Shown here piece by piece: positions 36,504-45,233 of a stretch of DNA of 64,000 nt. The stretch comes from Acidobacteriota bacterium (lineage in GTDB: Bacteria; Acidobacteriota; Terriglobia; Acidiferrales; UBA7541): NCBI GenBank assembly GCA_003166795.1, contig PMUS01000014.1:1-64000 (forward strand), read 5' to 3'. The notes under the pieces were generated by a model that searched no databases, was not told the origin of the DNA, and saw only the letters and a program-made list of their open reading frames with translations. Both the position numbers and the translations under genes were made by a program. The first letter of the stretch is position 1. Each line of letters opens with the position of its first letter.

Positions 36504-37790
36504 ATGCGAAGAGTCTTCGTTAAAGGAGCAGCGGTAGCGTGCCTGTTGTTTGCGCTGCGGTTGCCGCTGGCGGCCCAGGTCATCCATGTAGACCATGGGC
36601 CGAATGCACGGGCTCAGCAGACGAAACCTTATGTGATTCTGGTTTCGCTCGATGGTTTTCGCTACAGCTATGCCACGCAATTCGGCGCGCCCGCATTGGC
36701 GCACCTTGCTGCCGAGGGTGCAAGCGCGCCGGAAGGAATGATTCCCTCGTTTCCCTCGGTCACATTCCCGAACCACTTTTCGATCATCACCGGACTCTAT
36801 CCCGAACATCACGGCATCGTCGAAAACAGTTTTTACGATCCGGTCCGCAAGGAAAGCTACGCGATCAAAAATGTTCAGGCGGTTACGGACGGAAGTTGGT
36901 ACACCGGAGTGCCGCTCTGGGTGCTGGCTGAAAAACAGGGAATGCGCAGCGCCTGCTTTTTCTGGCCGACTTCGGACGCCGAAATCGACGGGACGCGGCC
37001 GACATTCTATTTGCACTACGACGGCACGATTCCAGACGAGCAACGAATCGAGCAGGTGGTCCAGTGGCTCAAGCTGGCGCCGGCCGAGAGGCCGCACTTC
37101 ATCACCCTCTACTACTCCGAGCCGGATCACAGCGGGCACAAATTCGGACCCGACACCCAGCAAACTGCCGATGCCGTTCATCACGTGGACGCGCTCGTGG
37201 GTACTCTGATCGCCGATCTGAAAACGGTGCATCTGCCTGTGGATGTGATCGTGCTGTCCGATCACGGCATGGCCACGGTCGAGGGCCAGTGGATTGACCT
37301 CGATCATTACGCGGACCTTTCACAATTCCAAACCGACGGTGCCCTGCTTTATCCGAACGACGAGGCGGCCGCGGCGCGGGCATATCAGCAACTAAAAGGG
37401 GCGAGCGACAAATTCGTTGTGTACCGGCGGGCCGACGTGCCGGCGCATCTGCATTACAACAGCAATGCCAGGATCGGCGATCCGGTCGTGATTGCCACGG
37501 GGCCGTATATGATCCGCGCGCACGCGACCGACAATCCCGAGATCACCGAGCCCGATTTGAAGGGCGAGCACGGCTACGACCCCCGCCAGATGAAGTCAAT
37601 GCGCGCGATTTTCTACGCGATCGGTCCCGACATTCGCCCGGGGGCCAAAGTGCCACCGTTCGAGAACGTGGATGTGTACCCGTTCATTGCCAAGATTCTC
37701 GGCCTCGAAATCGGGCCAATCGACGGACATTTGCAGCCTCTGCAGGGAATTTTGCGCCGTCCGGTCCGGACCGACCACGCCACGCATTAA
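36504..37790 (+). CDS. secreted ENPP-like nucleotide pyrophosphatase/phosphodiesterase
   Basis: A 428-residue alkaline-phosphatase-superfamily enzyme. Signal peptide (VFVKGAAVACLLFALRLPLAAQ). Metal Asp50 in LVSLDGFR, nucleophile Thr87 in PSVTFPNH followed by TGLYPEHHGI, metal ligands in EPDHSGH and SDHGM, and a late His in GEHGYDP. It should hydrolyse phosphodiester or pyrophosphate bonds in the periplasm. ATG 36504 is chosen because the signal peptide begins there. It may act with the upstream TonB receptor to release and import a phosphorylated nutrient. Confidence 0.88.
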   Translation: MRRVFVKGAAVACLLFALRLPLAAQVIHVDHGPNARAQQTKPYVILVSLDGFRYSYATQFGAPALAHLAAEGASAPEGMIPSFPSVTFPNHFSIITGLYPEHHGIVENSFYDPVRKESYAIKNVQAVTDGSWYTGVPLWVLAEKQGMRSACFFWPTSDAEIDGTRPTFYLHYDGTIPDEQRIEQVVQWLKLAPAERPHFITLYYSEPDHSGHKFGPDTQQTADAVHHVDALVGTLIADLKTVHLPVDVIVLSDHGMATVEGQWIDLDHYADLSQFQTDGALLYPNDEAAAARAYQQLKGASDKFVVYRRADVPAHLHYNSNARIGDPVVIATGPYMIRAHATDNPEITEPDLKGEHGYDPRQMKSMRAIFYAIGPDIRPGAKVPPFENVDVYPFIAKILGLEIGPIDGHLQPLQGILRRPVRTDHATH

Positions 37791-37868
37791 AACGGGTAGA
37801 CGATCGGGTCAAAAGAACGGAAGAAGAGAAATGCGCGGCCCGCCCGCCGTTTCAGCGTGGAAGCGGAG

Positions 37869-38747
37869 CTAGTCGTAAAAGGCGGGCGACTTCTTGAGCT
37901 TGGCATTGCCCACAAAGTCATGCTGGATCCAAAGCTGCGCGCCGGACTGCTTCAAGAATGCCTCGATTGCTGCGCGGCTCGCGCGCGTCTGATCCTGATT
38001 GAAGTCGATGGTCGGCACGCGGCCCAGGGCGCGCTCTTCCGGAAAATGATACAGATCGCCTGAGAGCACGACTCCCCCAGTGTTCGCAAGCTTGACATAC
38101 AGAACCTGATGGCCCGGCGTGTGCCCGGGCGCGAATTTGATGACGACGGTGCCGTCGCCGAAGACATCGTAGTCGTCGGTCGTGATGATGACCGTCTTGC
38201 TGTCGCGAAGAGCCGAATACGTCGAGGGCTGCACCGCGCCGGCAGGATTTGCGGAAAACATGGTGTCGCGTTCTATCTGACGGACAAGCCACGTGGCGCC
38301 GGCGAATTCGTTCGCGTTGGCCGTGTGATCGTAGTGGTAGTGCGAGAGAGCGAGATAGGTGATGGCCGAAGGCGAATAGCCGATCTCCGCCAATTGCGAC
38401 TGCAGGGACTTGCGCATGACCACATCACGCTGTTCCCCGTCCTGAAGCACAAGGTGCTGCGTGACGGGGTCTCCGGTGGGCTTCCACGCGGAGTCAGGAA
38501 CCGCGCCCGTGTCCCAGATCATCGTCCCCTTCGGATGCACGATCAGGTAGCACGCGACGGAGAGGTCCGTCGTGGAGACTTCTTCCTTTTTAAGCTGGAA
38601 GCGCGCCATGTCTGCGACGTGGAGCGTGCCGCAGTCAAACACATACAGACGCAAAGACGACGGCGCTGGTGCACCATGAGAAGCAGAGGCGAATGCGAAG
38701 GCCAAAGCGGCGGCCGCCAGGAACAATCGAGTTGGGTTGCGAGTCAT
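37869..38747 (-). CDS. exported metallo-beta-lactamase-fold protein, AHL-lactonase-like
   Basis: A 292-residue protein with a signal peptide and the dinuclear metal motif HYHYDH (H136, H138, D140, H141), an APGHTPGHQ histidine, LSGDLYHF aspartate and IQHDF histidine. The order and the YLIVHPKGTMIWDTGA opening match the N-acyl-homoserine-lactone lactonase branch. Being exported, it would meet external lactones. Real activity on homoserine lactones is unproven; other lactones are possible. It is convergent to the ENPP-like gene. Confidence 0.85.
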   Translation of the reverse strand: MTRNPTRLFLAAAALAFAFASASHGAPAPSSLRLYVFDCGTLHVADMARFQLKKEEVSTTDLSVACYLIVHPKGTMIWDTGAVPDSAWKPTGDPVTQHLVLQDGEQRDVVMRKSLQSQLAEIGYSPSAITYLALSHYHYDHTANANEFAGATWLVRQIERDTMFSANPAGAVQPSTYSALRDSKTVIITTDDYDVFGDGTVVIKFAPGHTPGHQVLYVKLANTGGVVLSGDLYHFPEERALGRVPTIDFNQDQTRASRAAIEAFLKQSGAQLWIQHDFVGNAKLKKSPAFYD

Positions 38748-38831
38748 AATGACGAGAGTTTACATCGTGCGTGCAGCGGGGACCAGCCTCAGCTGCATGC
38801 CATGATTCGATCAAACTGTTACGCAAATCAA

Positions 38832-40592
38832 CTAGCCGCGCGCTGACTTGGCTTGTGTGGGCGCCCCGGACAGCGCGTTCAATAGCTGATCACCATTTGG
38901 GCTGCCGAGACCGGTGCACGCATCCCAACCCGGGCCGGCCGAGTAAGCACCGTTGTTGCCGACCGTTATGTCTCGGAGTACACCTGTGGAGAATCTGCCG
39001 TACAGCAACGGATTCAGGAAGCCACAGCGCGCGTTGAGTCCCTGATTGAGCCGGGCGATCAGAGACGCCCAGAGCGGCGTGGATGCGCTGGTGCCTCCGA
39101 TCTGTTCCAGATGCTTGCCGTCAATGTCCATCACGACGACGCCGGTCACGGGATCGGCGACAGCCGCTACATCCGGAACGCCGCGACCGATATCATGAGG
39201 AGGATTGGCGGATGGCGGCACGTTTACGGAGTTCTGATACGAGGGCTTGGTGAACACGTCACTGACGCCGCCGCCCGTTGCGCCTTCGCTGTGGAGGAGT
39301 TCGTTCCAGACCGTTTCCGACTGAATCGTCGGTGGTGCGCCGCTGGATGCCACCAGGTTCGTTCCGCCGACTCCGAGAACGAAGGGGCTCGAGGCGGGAA
39401 AGTCCACGTGCGCACCGGACGGATCGTCGTCGCTCGAGCCGTCATCGCCCGAGGCGCAGCAAATCGTGATGCCTTTGGCGGCGGCCGCTTGCACGGCCAC
39501 GTTCACGTTCTGGACTCCCATGGCTGTCCACGCGCCCTGCGGATCATCTTCCGGATTGCCGTAGCTGATCGAGATCACCGAGATTTGATTGTCGTCGGTG
39601 ATGGCTTCGTTCAACGCATCCACCCAGCCCTGGCTGGTAAATTCTGTAAAGTACATGAAGATGTTCGCGCCCGGCGCCACGGAACCGACCACGCACATGT
39701 CCAACATCACTTCACCGGTGGAATCTCCCTGATTGGAAGAGGCGTTCGTATCCGGACCGGGATCGTTGCCCGGACCTTGCACGACAACATTCGCGATCGT
39801 GGGAGTATCGCCTCCGAGAACCTTTTCGAAATAGTTTTGAAGCGCTGGCAACTTATAGCCGCCGCGCGGATCGGGACCCGTGCCGTTAAATGCGAAGATG
39901 GCCACGTTCTGGCCGGAGCCGGTGAGCTGCGTGGGATAGTCGTACAACTGCGCCACTTCTGGCGGGAAAAAAGCGCCGGGGAACGGACTGGCCGGAGCGG
40001 CCGCAGGGCCGCCTTTTTTCTTGCTGCCAAGCCCCAATGTCTCAATGTCCACAGGCCGGAAATTGCCGCGGCGGATACGCGGGCGGCCAACATTTCGCGT
40101 GTCCAGACCGAAAACACCCTGCACGACGCCAGACAAATCGGCGGGAACGTAAATCTGTCCCACACGCCCACGGAAGCGGCCCGTCTGCGGATGTTGGTAG
40201 TCGTTAAGTTCGACGCCGAATGCCTTGCCAATGTCGCGAATCGAGCCTCGCACGAGCACGCGACGCATGGGCACGCTGCTGTCCAGCACCTTCAGCTTGC
40301 TGGTTCGAGCCCAAGCGGCGATCTTGGCGAGGTCCGCAGGATCCGCGCCGAAGGTGGAGTTGAATTCTCCATCACTCAGATATTTTCGATCGCGCGGAAG
40401 GCTGTTATTCAAGGCAACGAGCGGCGACCTGCTCTTCCCGGGCGCGGCCGGATTTTGGCGCGCGTAAATGCTGACCTTGATCTGAAGCTTGGGGTCTGAT
40501 TTCTTGAGTAGCTTTGCTAGTGGGACTGCGAGGCGGTTGCTGCCGGGGATGGCAATCATTGCCATGGGCTTGAGTGAACCTGCACGTTTCAT
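38832..40592 (-). CDS. S53 family serine-carboxyl protease (pro-kumamolisin)
   Basis: A 586-residue protease precursor. The pro-domain (about 20-180) contains DRKYLSDGEFNSTFGADP and the LNDYQHPQTGRFRGRVG autoprocessing region. The catalytic domain has E-x3-D in GEVMLD (about 293-297), oxyanion Asp in ASGDDGSSDD, nucleophile Ser in GGTSASTP (about 502) and the calcium site near the C-terminus (GPGWDACTGLGSP). These enzymes act at low pH outside the cell. No clear signal peptide is visible at the start, which has a perfect AAGGAGG site upstream. Confidence 0.93.
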   Translation of the reverse strand: MKRAGSLKPMAMIAIPGSNRLAVPLAKLLKKSDPKLQIKVSIYARQNPAAPGKSRSPLVALNNSLPRDRKYLSDGEFNSTFGADPADLAKIAAWARTSKLKVLDSSVPMRRVLVRGSIRDIGKAFGVELNDYQHPQTGRFRGRVGQIYVPADLSGVVQGVFGLDTRNVGRPRIRRGNFRPVDIETLGLGSKKKGGPAAAPASPFPGAFFPPEVAQLYDYPTQLTGSGQNVAIFAFNGTGPDPRGGYKLPALQNYFEKVLGGDTPTIANVVVQGPGNDPGPDTNASSNQGDSTGEVMLDMCVVGSVAPGANIFMYFTEFTSQGWVDALNEAITDDNQISVISISYGNPEDDPQGAWTAMGVQNVNVAVQAAAAKGITICCASGDDGSSDDDPSGAHVDFPASSPFVLGVGGTNLVASSGAPPTIQSETVWNELLHSEGATGGGVSDVFTKPSYQNSVNVPPSANPPHDIGRGVPDVAAVADPVTGVVVMDIDGKHLEQIGGTSASTPLWASLIARLNQGLNARCGFLNPLLYGRFSTGVLRDITVGNNGAYSAGPGWDACTGLGSPNGDQLLNALSGAPTQAKSARG

Positions 40593-40846
40593 AGGACCTC
40601 CTTGGCGTTCTATGGGCGGGGTGTTGCGACTGGGGATCGTGCATTCAATTACGTTCCCGTAAAGGATTATCCGTCGGATTCTCGGCGCACCGCGCGTGCT
40701 TTGGCTCCGCCGCGTAAAGGGCTGACGTCGCCGAAGTTATGATTGTATTACAGAGCGGCGGCGGCGAGTTCTGTGCGCTTGGGAAGCATGCGAAAGATGC
40801 ACTCGTTGCGCCCTAAATGCACAAGCGACCGTTCGATGCCGGGGTC

Positions 40847-41641
40847 CTAAACGCCGGAGTGTTCGAGCAGGAGATGGATGCCGCCGTTGACGGTGCGCAC
40901 GGAAATTGCTCCGCCACCACCGCGTCCCAGTCTGCCATGGAAGGCGCGCGCGCCCGGCAGAGCATCGGTCGAGGTGACCGGGATTTCCGAATAGAGTTCA
41001 CCGTTCATGTTGTGGACCTTTACGTCGGCGCTCGCGTTCGAGGGCAGCCCCAGGACGACCGAGCCGTTCACGGTTTCAAGATTCATCGGCGCGCCGTCAA
41101 TCAGATGGCGCAGCTCGAGGCGCAGGTCACCGTTCGTGGTCTTTGCGCTGAAGCGGCCGGAGCTTTCGGTGACTTCCACGTTGCCATTGACCGAGCGCAG
41201 TTCCCCGCCGCCATCCACCCCGCGCACGCGCAGGCTGCCATTGACCGTCTGGATCGAACCGAGCATCACGCGATTGGGAACGCGGATGTGATACTCGACG
41301 GCGACTTCGGCTCCCTCGCCCGTGGGATAACGCGTGTGAACATCCACTTCACCGGGATGGCTTTCGACTTCGATTTTCACTTGATCGAGATCGCGCGAGT
41401 CGTTCTTGGAGCTCTTCACCGCGTAGACCTCGACTTCGTCGCGATCCCATCCCTCGACCTGCACGGAGCCGTTGACGTTGTCCAGCTGGAAGCTTCCGCC
41501 GGCGGGCAGCTTGTAGATTTCGTTGAATACCTGATCGGTATTCGCGAAGCCGGGGAGACACATGCACAGAACGCCGGCCAGAAGCACGAGCGCGCGCGTC
41601 CCGCAGATTTGAAGCGAAGCCCCTAGAGTTTTCTCTTGCAC
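40847..41641 (-). CDS. exported DUF4097-type protein (module B, second)
   Basis: A 264-residue protein with a signal peptide (ALVLLAGVLCMCLPGFA-NT), then repeating VNG-containing strands (DNVNGSVQVEGW, TVNGSLRVRGV, SVNGNVEVTES, TVNGSVVLGL, NMNGELYSE, TVNGGIHLLL). This regular spacing indicates a beta-solenoid as in other DUF4097 proteins. The GTG at 41641 has AGGGGGC seven bases upstream. It is the fourth and last gene of the minus-strand sigma/anti-sigma/DUF4097 module, 118 bases after the preceding one. Confidence 0.82.
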   Translation of the reverse strand: MQEKTLGASLQICGTRALVLLAGVLCMCLPGFANTDQVFNEIYKLPAGGSFQLDNVNGSVQVEGWDRDEVEVYAVKSSKNDSRDLDQVKIEVESHPGEVDVHTRYPTGEGAEVAVEYHIRVPNRVMLGSIQTVNGSLRVRGVDGGGELRSVNGNVEVTESSGRFSAKTTNGDLRLELRHLIDGAPMNLETVNGSVVLGLPSNASADVKVHNMNGELYSEIPVTSTDALPGARAFHGRLGRGGGGAISVRTVNGGIHLLLEHSGV

Positions 41642-41759
41642 AGAACGCCCCCTGTCGTGCAACCCTCAAAAGCTTTCCAGGCTATTTCGATATTTGGCAG
41701 CGGTTCGACATCCCGGTCAGCCACATCCACTTATACGCACGGAACCCGCTCGCAGTTCC

Positions 41760-43151
41760 CTAGTGCGAGTCCTCGGAATCGCCGGCCGGCGGCCGCGATT
41801 GCTGCTCCATCTTTTGCTTCTGGTCTTGCAGCGTATGTTCCATTTGTTGCTGGAGCTGCAACATTTGTTGCCTGGTCATTTCCAGCTGGGTGTTCGCATC
41901 GCTTAGGACGAAACGGATATTTCCAGCGACGGTGCGCAACCGGAGGATTTCGCCGCCGCCATTGAGGTCGCCCTCGGCCCGAACGATGTGCGAACCCTTC
42001 GAGGAATCGTCATAGCTCACTTTGAGCGGGAAGGCCGGATCTACTATTACGCGATGGTCGCCGCCCTTCATAACCAGCGCATCAATCGTCACCGCCAATT
42101 CGCGCGGCAGATGCACGGTGATGTCTCCCGAACTGGATTGAAGCTCGCAGGTTCCGGAACCTTTCGTCGGCGTGACGAACCAGGCCGTAATTCCGCCATC
42201 GCTGGTCGAGGCCTTCACCGCGCTATCCACCTGCGTCAGATAGATGCTGCCGCCGGACGTCTCGAGATCCGTCGGTCCGAACGTGCGAACGACTCGAATG
42301 CCGCCGCCAGACGTTCTCGCGCGGACGAGGCCTGCGGCTTCTCCGACTTCGATTTCGCCTCCGCCTGTTTCGGCGGTGAGTTCAGCTCCGGAATGCTCGA
42401 GCGTGATATTCCCGCCGCCCGTATCGAAATGGGCCGTTCCCTGCACCGACGCAACGCGGATGTGCCCGCCGCCGGTGTGCAGCGTGGCATTGCCCGCGAC
42501 CGATCCGATGGTGATGTGGCCGCCGCCCGTATTCGCGTTCAACTCGCCCGCCACGTTCTTGGCGATGATGTTGCCGCCCCCGGTATCAAGATGCGCGGGG
42601 CCGCCGATATCGGCGGCGGTGATATTGCCGCCGGCAGTTGAAAGGCTGACGTGGCCATTGACCTCACTGGCGTCAATGTTGCCGCCGCCCGTCGAGACCT
42701 CCACGCTCGAATTTTTCGGGATTTGCAGGTCCAACGTAACCCAGAGGCGGCCCGCTCCGCGCCGCTCCGGTCCCTCGGCCTTCAGGAGCACACCTTCCGG
42801 TGTGTTACGCGCCGAGATGGTGAAACTCTTCAGGAGTGCCTGGGCGTCTTTCTGTGAACCATCGGTTTCAAGATGTACGTGGTAGTCCACCGTGCCGGAC
42901 TTATCGGAGTTTTGCGTGTGAATGTTGATGCTGCCGAGATCGGTCTTCACGCGGATGTGATCGCCTTCGTGTGTGGGAACCGAGCCAGTCAAGTCCGAAG
43001 TCAGGCGGTTATCGGGATGGGTCGAGTTTGGCTGCGCGGGTTGGCGGCGCGCCGAGGCACTTAGAGCGACGACAAGGACCGCGGCAAGCGAGGCGGCGAG
43101 GAATCCGCAGAAGGGCTTTCGAATGTCGCTCCGTGAAATTCCAGCCGTCAC
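41760..43151 (-). CDS. exported DUF4097-type solenoid protein with 18-residue repeats (module B, first)
   Basis: A 463-residue protein. The N-terminal segment (about 12-35) is a signal or anchor. Residues 153-314 are nine consecutive 18-residue units with the consensus xTGGGxIxxxxVxGxxxL and a tenth partial unit follows, each giving one turn of a beta-solenoid. The C-terminus (about 418-463) is a Gln-rich coiled coil (LEMTRQQMLQLQQQMEHT) and a hydrophilic tail. No catalytic residues recur. The gene starts 21 bases after the anti-sigma stop. A role as an extracytoplasmic sensor or structural output of the sigma factor is inferred from context only. Confidence 0.85.
   Translation of the reverse strand: MTAGISRSDIRKPFCGFLAASLAAVLVVALSASARRQPAQPNSTHPDNRLTSDLTGSVPTHEGDHIRVKTDLGSINIHTQNSDKSGTVDYHVHLETDGSQKDAQALLKSFTISARNTPEGVLLKAEGPERRGAGRLWVTLDLQIPKNSSVEVSTGGGNIDASEVNGHVSLSTAGGNITAADIGGPAHLDTGGGNIIAKNVAGELNANTGGGHITIGSVAGNATLHTGGGHIRVASVQGTAHFDTGGGNITLEHSGAELTAETGGGEIEVGEAAGLVRARTSGGGIRVVRTFGPTDLETSGGSIYLTQVDSAVKASTSDGGITAWFVTPTKGSGTCELQSSSGDITVHLPRELAVTIDALVMKGGDHRVIVDPAFPLKVSYDDSSKGSHIVRAEGDLNGGGEILRLRTVAGNIRFVLSDANTQLEMTRQQMLQLQQQMEHTLQDQKQKMEQQSRPPAGDSEDSH
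42210..42695 (-). repeat. nine 54-bp coding repeats (18 residues each)
   Basis: Nine in-frame 54-bp units without insertions encode the TGGG-type solenoid turns. Protein identity between units is high at positions 2-5, 7, 12 and 14, while DNA identity is lower, so the repeat is old and kept by selection on structure. Confidence 0.85.
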
Positions 43152-43172
43152 TTTGCCTCGCTCGTGATTAAT

Positions 43173-44252
43173 TTAGAATTTCTCGCGCGGGCCGATATCG
43201 CGAATGGCCGCGGCGCTCTGCAGACGAATGTAAGTATTGGGATCTTTCTGCATTCGCTGGCGGAGCACATCAGCCGTATGGCCGTCGGAATCCATCTGGC
43301 CCTTGGCGGCCATATCGCGCAGCGCGTTGACGGCTTCGATCCGGACGCCGGGATTCTGGTCCTCTACAAGGGCGTCGAGCAGCGTCTGGCGAACCATTTC
43401 CTGAGAGCCCGCGCCATCGAGCGCTTCGAGCGCCTTCAGGCGCACAGCTGCGTTGCGGTCCTTGCGAACCGCGTTGCAAAGTGCGGTACGAACATCGGGA
43501 TCATTGCTGCGCGTGCGGAGGCACTCCACGGCATCCAGCCGAATGTCCGGGCAGAATTGCTCTCCACCGCCGAGGACATTCAGAAGGACTTTCTTCACAT
43601 TGTCGTCGTTCACCGTGCCCTCGACCATCACCGGCTGCTGCGATTTGAGCTGCAATTGCACGCGAGCAGGGCCCTCGCCGCCCGAAGGGAACACATTGAT
43701 TCCAGCGACGTCAGCCGAATGCAGATCGAAAGAGGTAAAGGAAGGCGAGGCAGAACCAACGGCGTCAGATGGCGCGATGCCGGCGGAGGCATCCGGAGCG
43801 CTCGAAGCACCCGCCGTTGCGGGAATGACAGGATGGCGAAGGAGACGCGGCGCAGCGGTGCCCACCGCAAAGCCGACGATTAAGAGTACGGCGGCGCTCC
43901 ACGCGGGGCGCGGCGCGAGCCAATTCGAGGGAAGGCGCAATCCGAAGGCGCGGCGTAGCCAGCCGTGCTCTTCTTCGCTGTCGAGCGCATCATCGAGATT
44001 CAAACGGCAGCTGGCAAGCAGCGCCGCGTCGGGCTCGCTCCGATGCCCGAGGAGAAGCGCGAGCACTTCCCTTTCGCTTTCGAGTGCGGCGGAGCAGGAG
44101 GCGCATGTCGCGAGGTGCGCGGCGAGCCGGGTTTGCTCGGCGGGCTCGAGTTCGCCGCCCGCCGCAGAAAGCATCAGCAGCGGCTGCCACTCGCCGCATG
44201 TCTCGCTCGCCGCGTCGTTGCCCGGGTTCTGATTGGTGTCTTGGTTCGTCAT
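43173..44252 (-). CDS. zinc-finger anti-sigma factor with C-terminal HEAT-like repeats (module B)
   Basis: A 359-residue protein. ZAS-type zinc finger: C19, H46-x3-C50-x2-C53 (HLATCASC). A membrane helix spans about 118-138. The periplasmic part has a beta-like segment (QLQLKSQQPVMVEG, about 200-215) and then HEAT-like helical pairs (about 230-355: DIRLDAVECL, AVRLKALEAL, GVRIEAVNAL, YIRLQSAAAI). HEAT arrays bind proteins, so this domain may sense a partner. It lies 27 bases after the sigma gene. Such a fusion on an anti-sigma factor is uncommon in my knowledge. Confidence 0.85.
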   Translation of the reverse strand: MTNQDTNQNPGNDAASETCGEWQPLLMLSAAGGELEPAEQTRLAAHLATCASCSAALESEREVLALLLGHRSEPDAALLASCRLNLDDALDSEEEHGWLRRAFGLRLPSNWLAPRPAWSAAVLLIVGFAVGTAAPRLLRHPVIPATAGASSAPDASAGIAPSDAVGSASPSFTSFDLHSADVAGINVFPSGGEGPARVQLQLKSQQPVMVEGTVNDDNVKKVLLNVLGGGEQFCPDIRLDAVECLRTRSNDPDVRTALCNAVRKDRNAAVRLKALEALDGAGSQEMVRQTLLDALVEDQNPGVRIEAVNALRDMAAKGQMDSDGHTADVLRQRMQKDPNTYIRLQSAAAIRDIGPREKF

Positions 44253-44279
44253 GTGACGCTTGCTTCTCCGCGCGCCCGG

Positions 44280-45164
44280 CTATCGAAAAGTATCGAGGCT
44301 CGCGCGCAATTTTCGCGTGGCCCGGAACAGAGAATTCTTCGCCGTCTCTTCCGAGGTGCCGAGCAAATCCCCGATGGCGCGCAGACGCAAGCCCTGGTAA
44401 TGCTTCATTTCGAAAACCATGCGCTCGCGAGGCGAAAGCCTCTTCATTGCTTCCTGAATCTGCTGGCCGAGTTCCTGGCCCAGGAGCCGCTTTTCGGGAT
44501 TCGCGGCGGCTCTCAACTCCGGCTGGCGATCGAAGAAATCGCGCGTGCCGCCTTCGGCTTCCTCCGGCACCGGCGCCTGATCCTCGCGGCGGCTGGTGCG
44601 GCGGCGCAAGTGGTCGAGCCCCACATTGGTCACGATCCGATAGAGCCAGGTGTAAAAGCTGCACTCGAACCGGAAGCGATGCAGATTCCGATATACCCGG
44701 AGAAAGCTCTCCTGGTAGATGTCGCGGGCGTCCTCGGGACGATGAACCAGATTAAGCGCCAGCCGCAGGACGTCGCGATCGTAGCGCCGCACCAAATCGT
44801 CGAACGCCAGGCGGTCTCCCGCCTGAGCCTTGCGGACCACCGCCTGCTCGTCCGCGAGTTTCACCGCAGCTGCCTGTCGCGCATCTGACTCGAGTGCGAC
44901 GGCCATTTCCATCGCGCCCACCGTGTCCATTACCGGGCTGGATTCGACCCCCGCCTGCGGTCGTTTTCCGGCTTCCGTAGCTATAGACGGACGTACGAGC
45001 CCTTCGTTAGCACCCGGAGAGGCCATTTTGGCATCCTCGGGCGGACCAGCCAAGGGGGGCTCGCCACCTCGGGGCCAAAGCTCGTCGCTGGGTATGGGAT
45101 TCATTGGGTTGCTCACAGTAGCTTGGCGCTGATCTGCTGCTTGTACCAAGTTAAATACGCGCAC
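44280..45164 (-). CDS. ECF sigma factor with N-terminal extension (module B)
   Basis: A sigma factor of up to 294 residues. The sigma domains start near residue 100: region 2 (VRKAQAGDRLAFDDLVRRYDRDVLRLA, EDARDIYQESFLRVYRNLHRFRFECSFYTWLYRI) and region 4 (MKRLSPRERMVFEMKHYQGLRLRAIGDLLGTSEETAKNSLFRATRKL). The first about 100 residues are Pro/Ala-rich and acidic, unlike a standard ECF factor of about 190 residues. GTG 45164 is the longest start; ATG 45104 would remove 20 residues. The anti-sigma gene follows directly. Confidence 0.9.
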   Translation of the reverse strand: MRVFNLVQAADQRQATVSNPMNPIPSDELWPRGGEPPLAGPPEDAKMASPGANEGLVRPSIATEAGKRPQAGVESSPVMDTVGAMEMAVALESDARQAAAVKLADEQAVVRKAQAGDRLAFDDLVRRYDRDVLRLALNLVHRPEDARDIYQESFLRVYRNLHRFRFECSFYTWLYRIVTNVGLDHLRRRTSRREDQAPVPEEAEGGTRDFFDRQPELRAAANPEKRLLGQELGQQIQEAMKRLSPRERMVFEMKHYQGLRLRAIGDLLGTSEETAKNSLFRATRKLRASLDTFR

Positions 45165-45233
45165 CGCTATCCGATTGTTCCGGTCAAATTGGCCTTGGGT
45201 GGAATGCGAGGAACTTATGTGCCCATCAGCGGG

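Noticed and set aside
39111-40499. 462-codon frame opposite the S53 protease gene
   Set aside because: Antisense shadow; Arg/His/Ala-rich with no domain.
42210-42695. CRISPR-like 54-bp periodicity
   Set aside because: Units are contiguous coding repeats without spacers, in frame with the DUF4097 gene.
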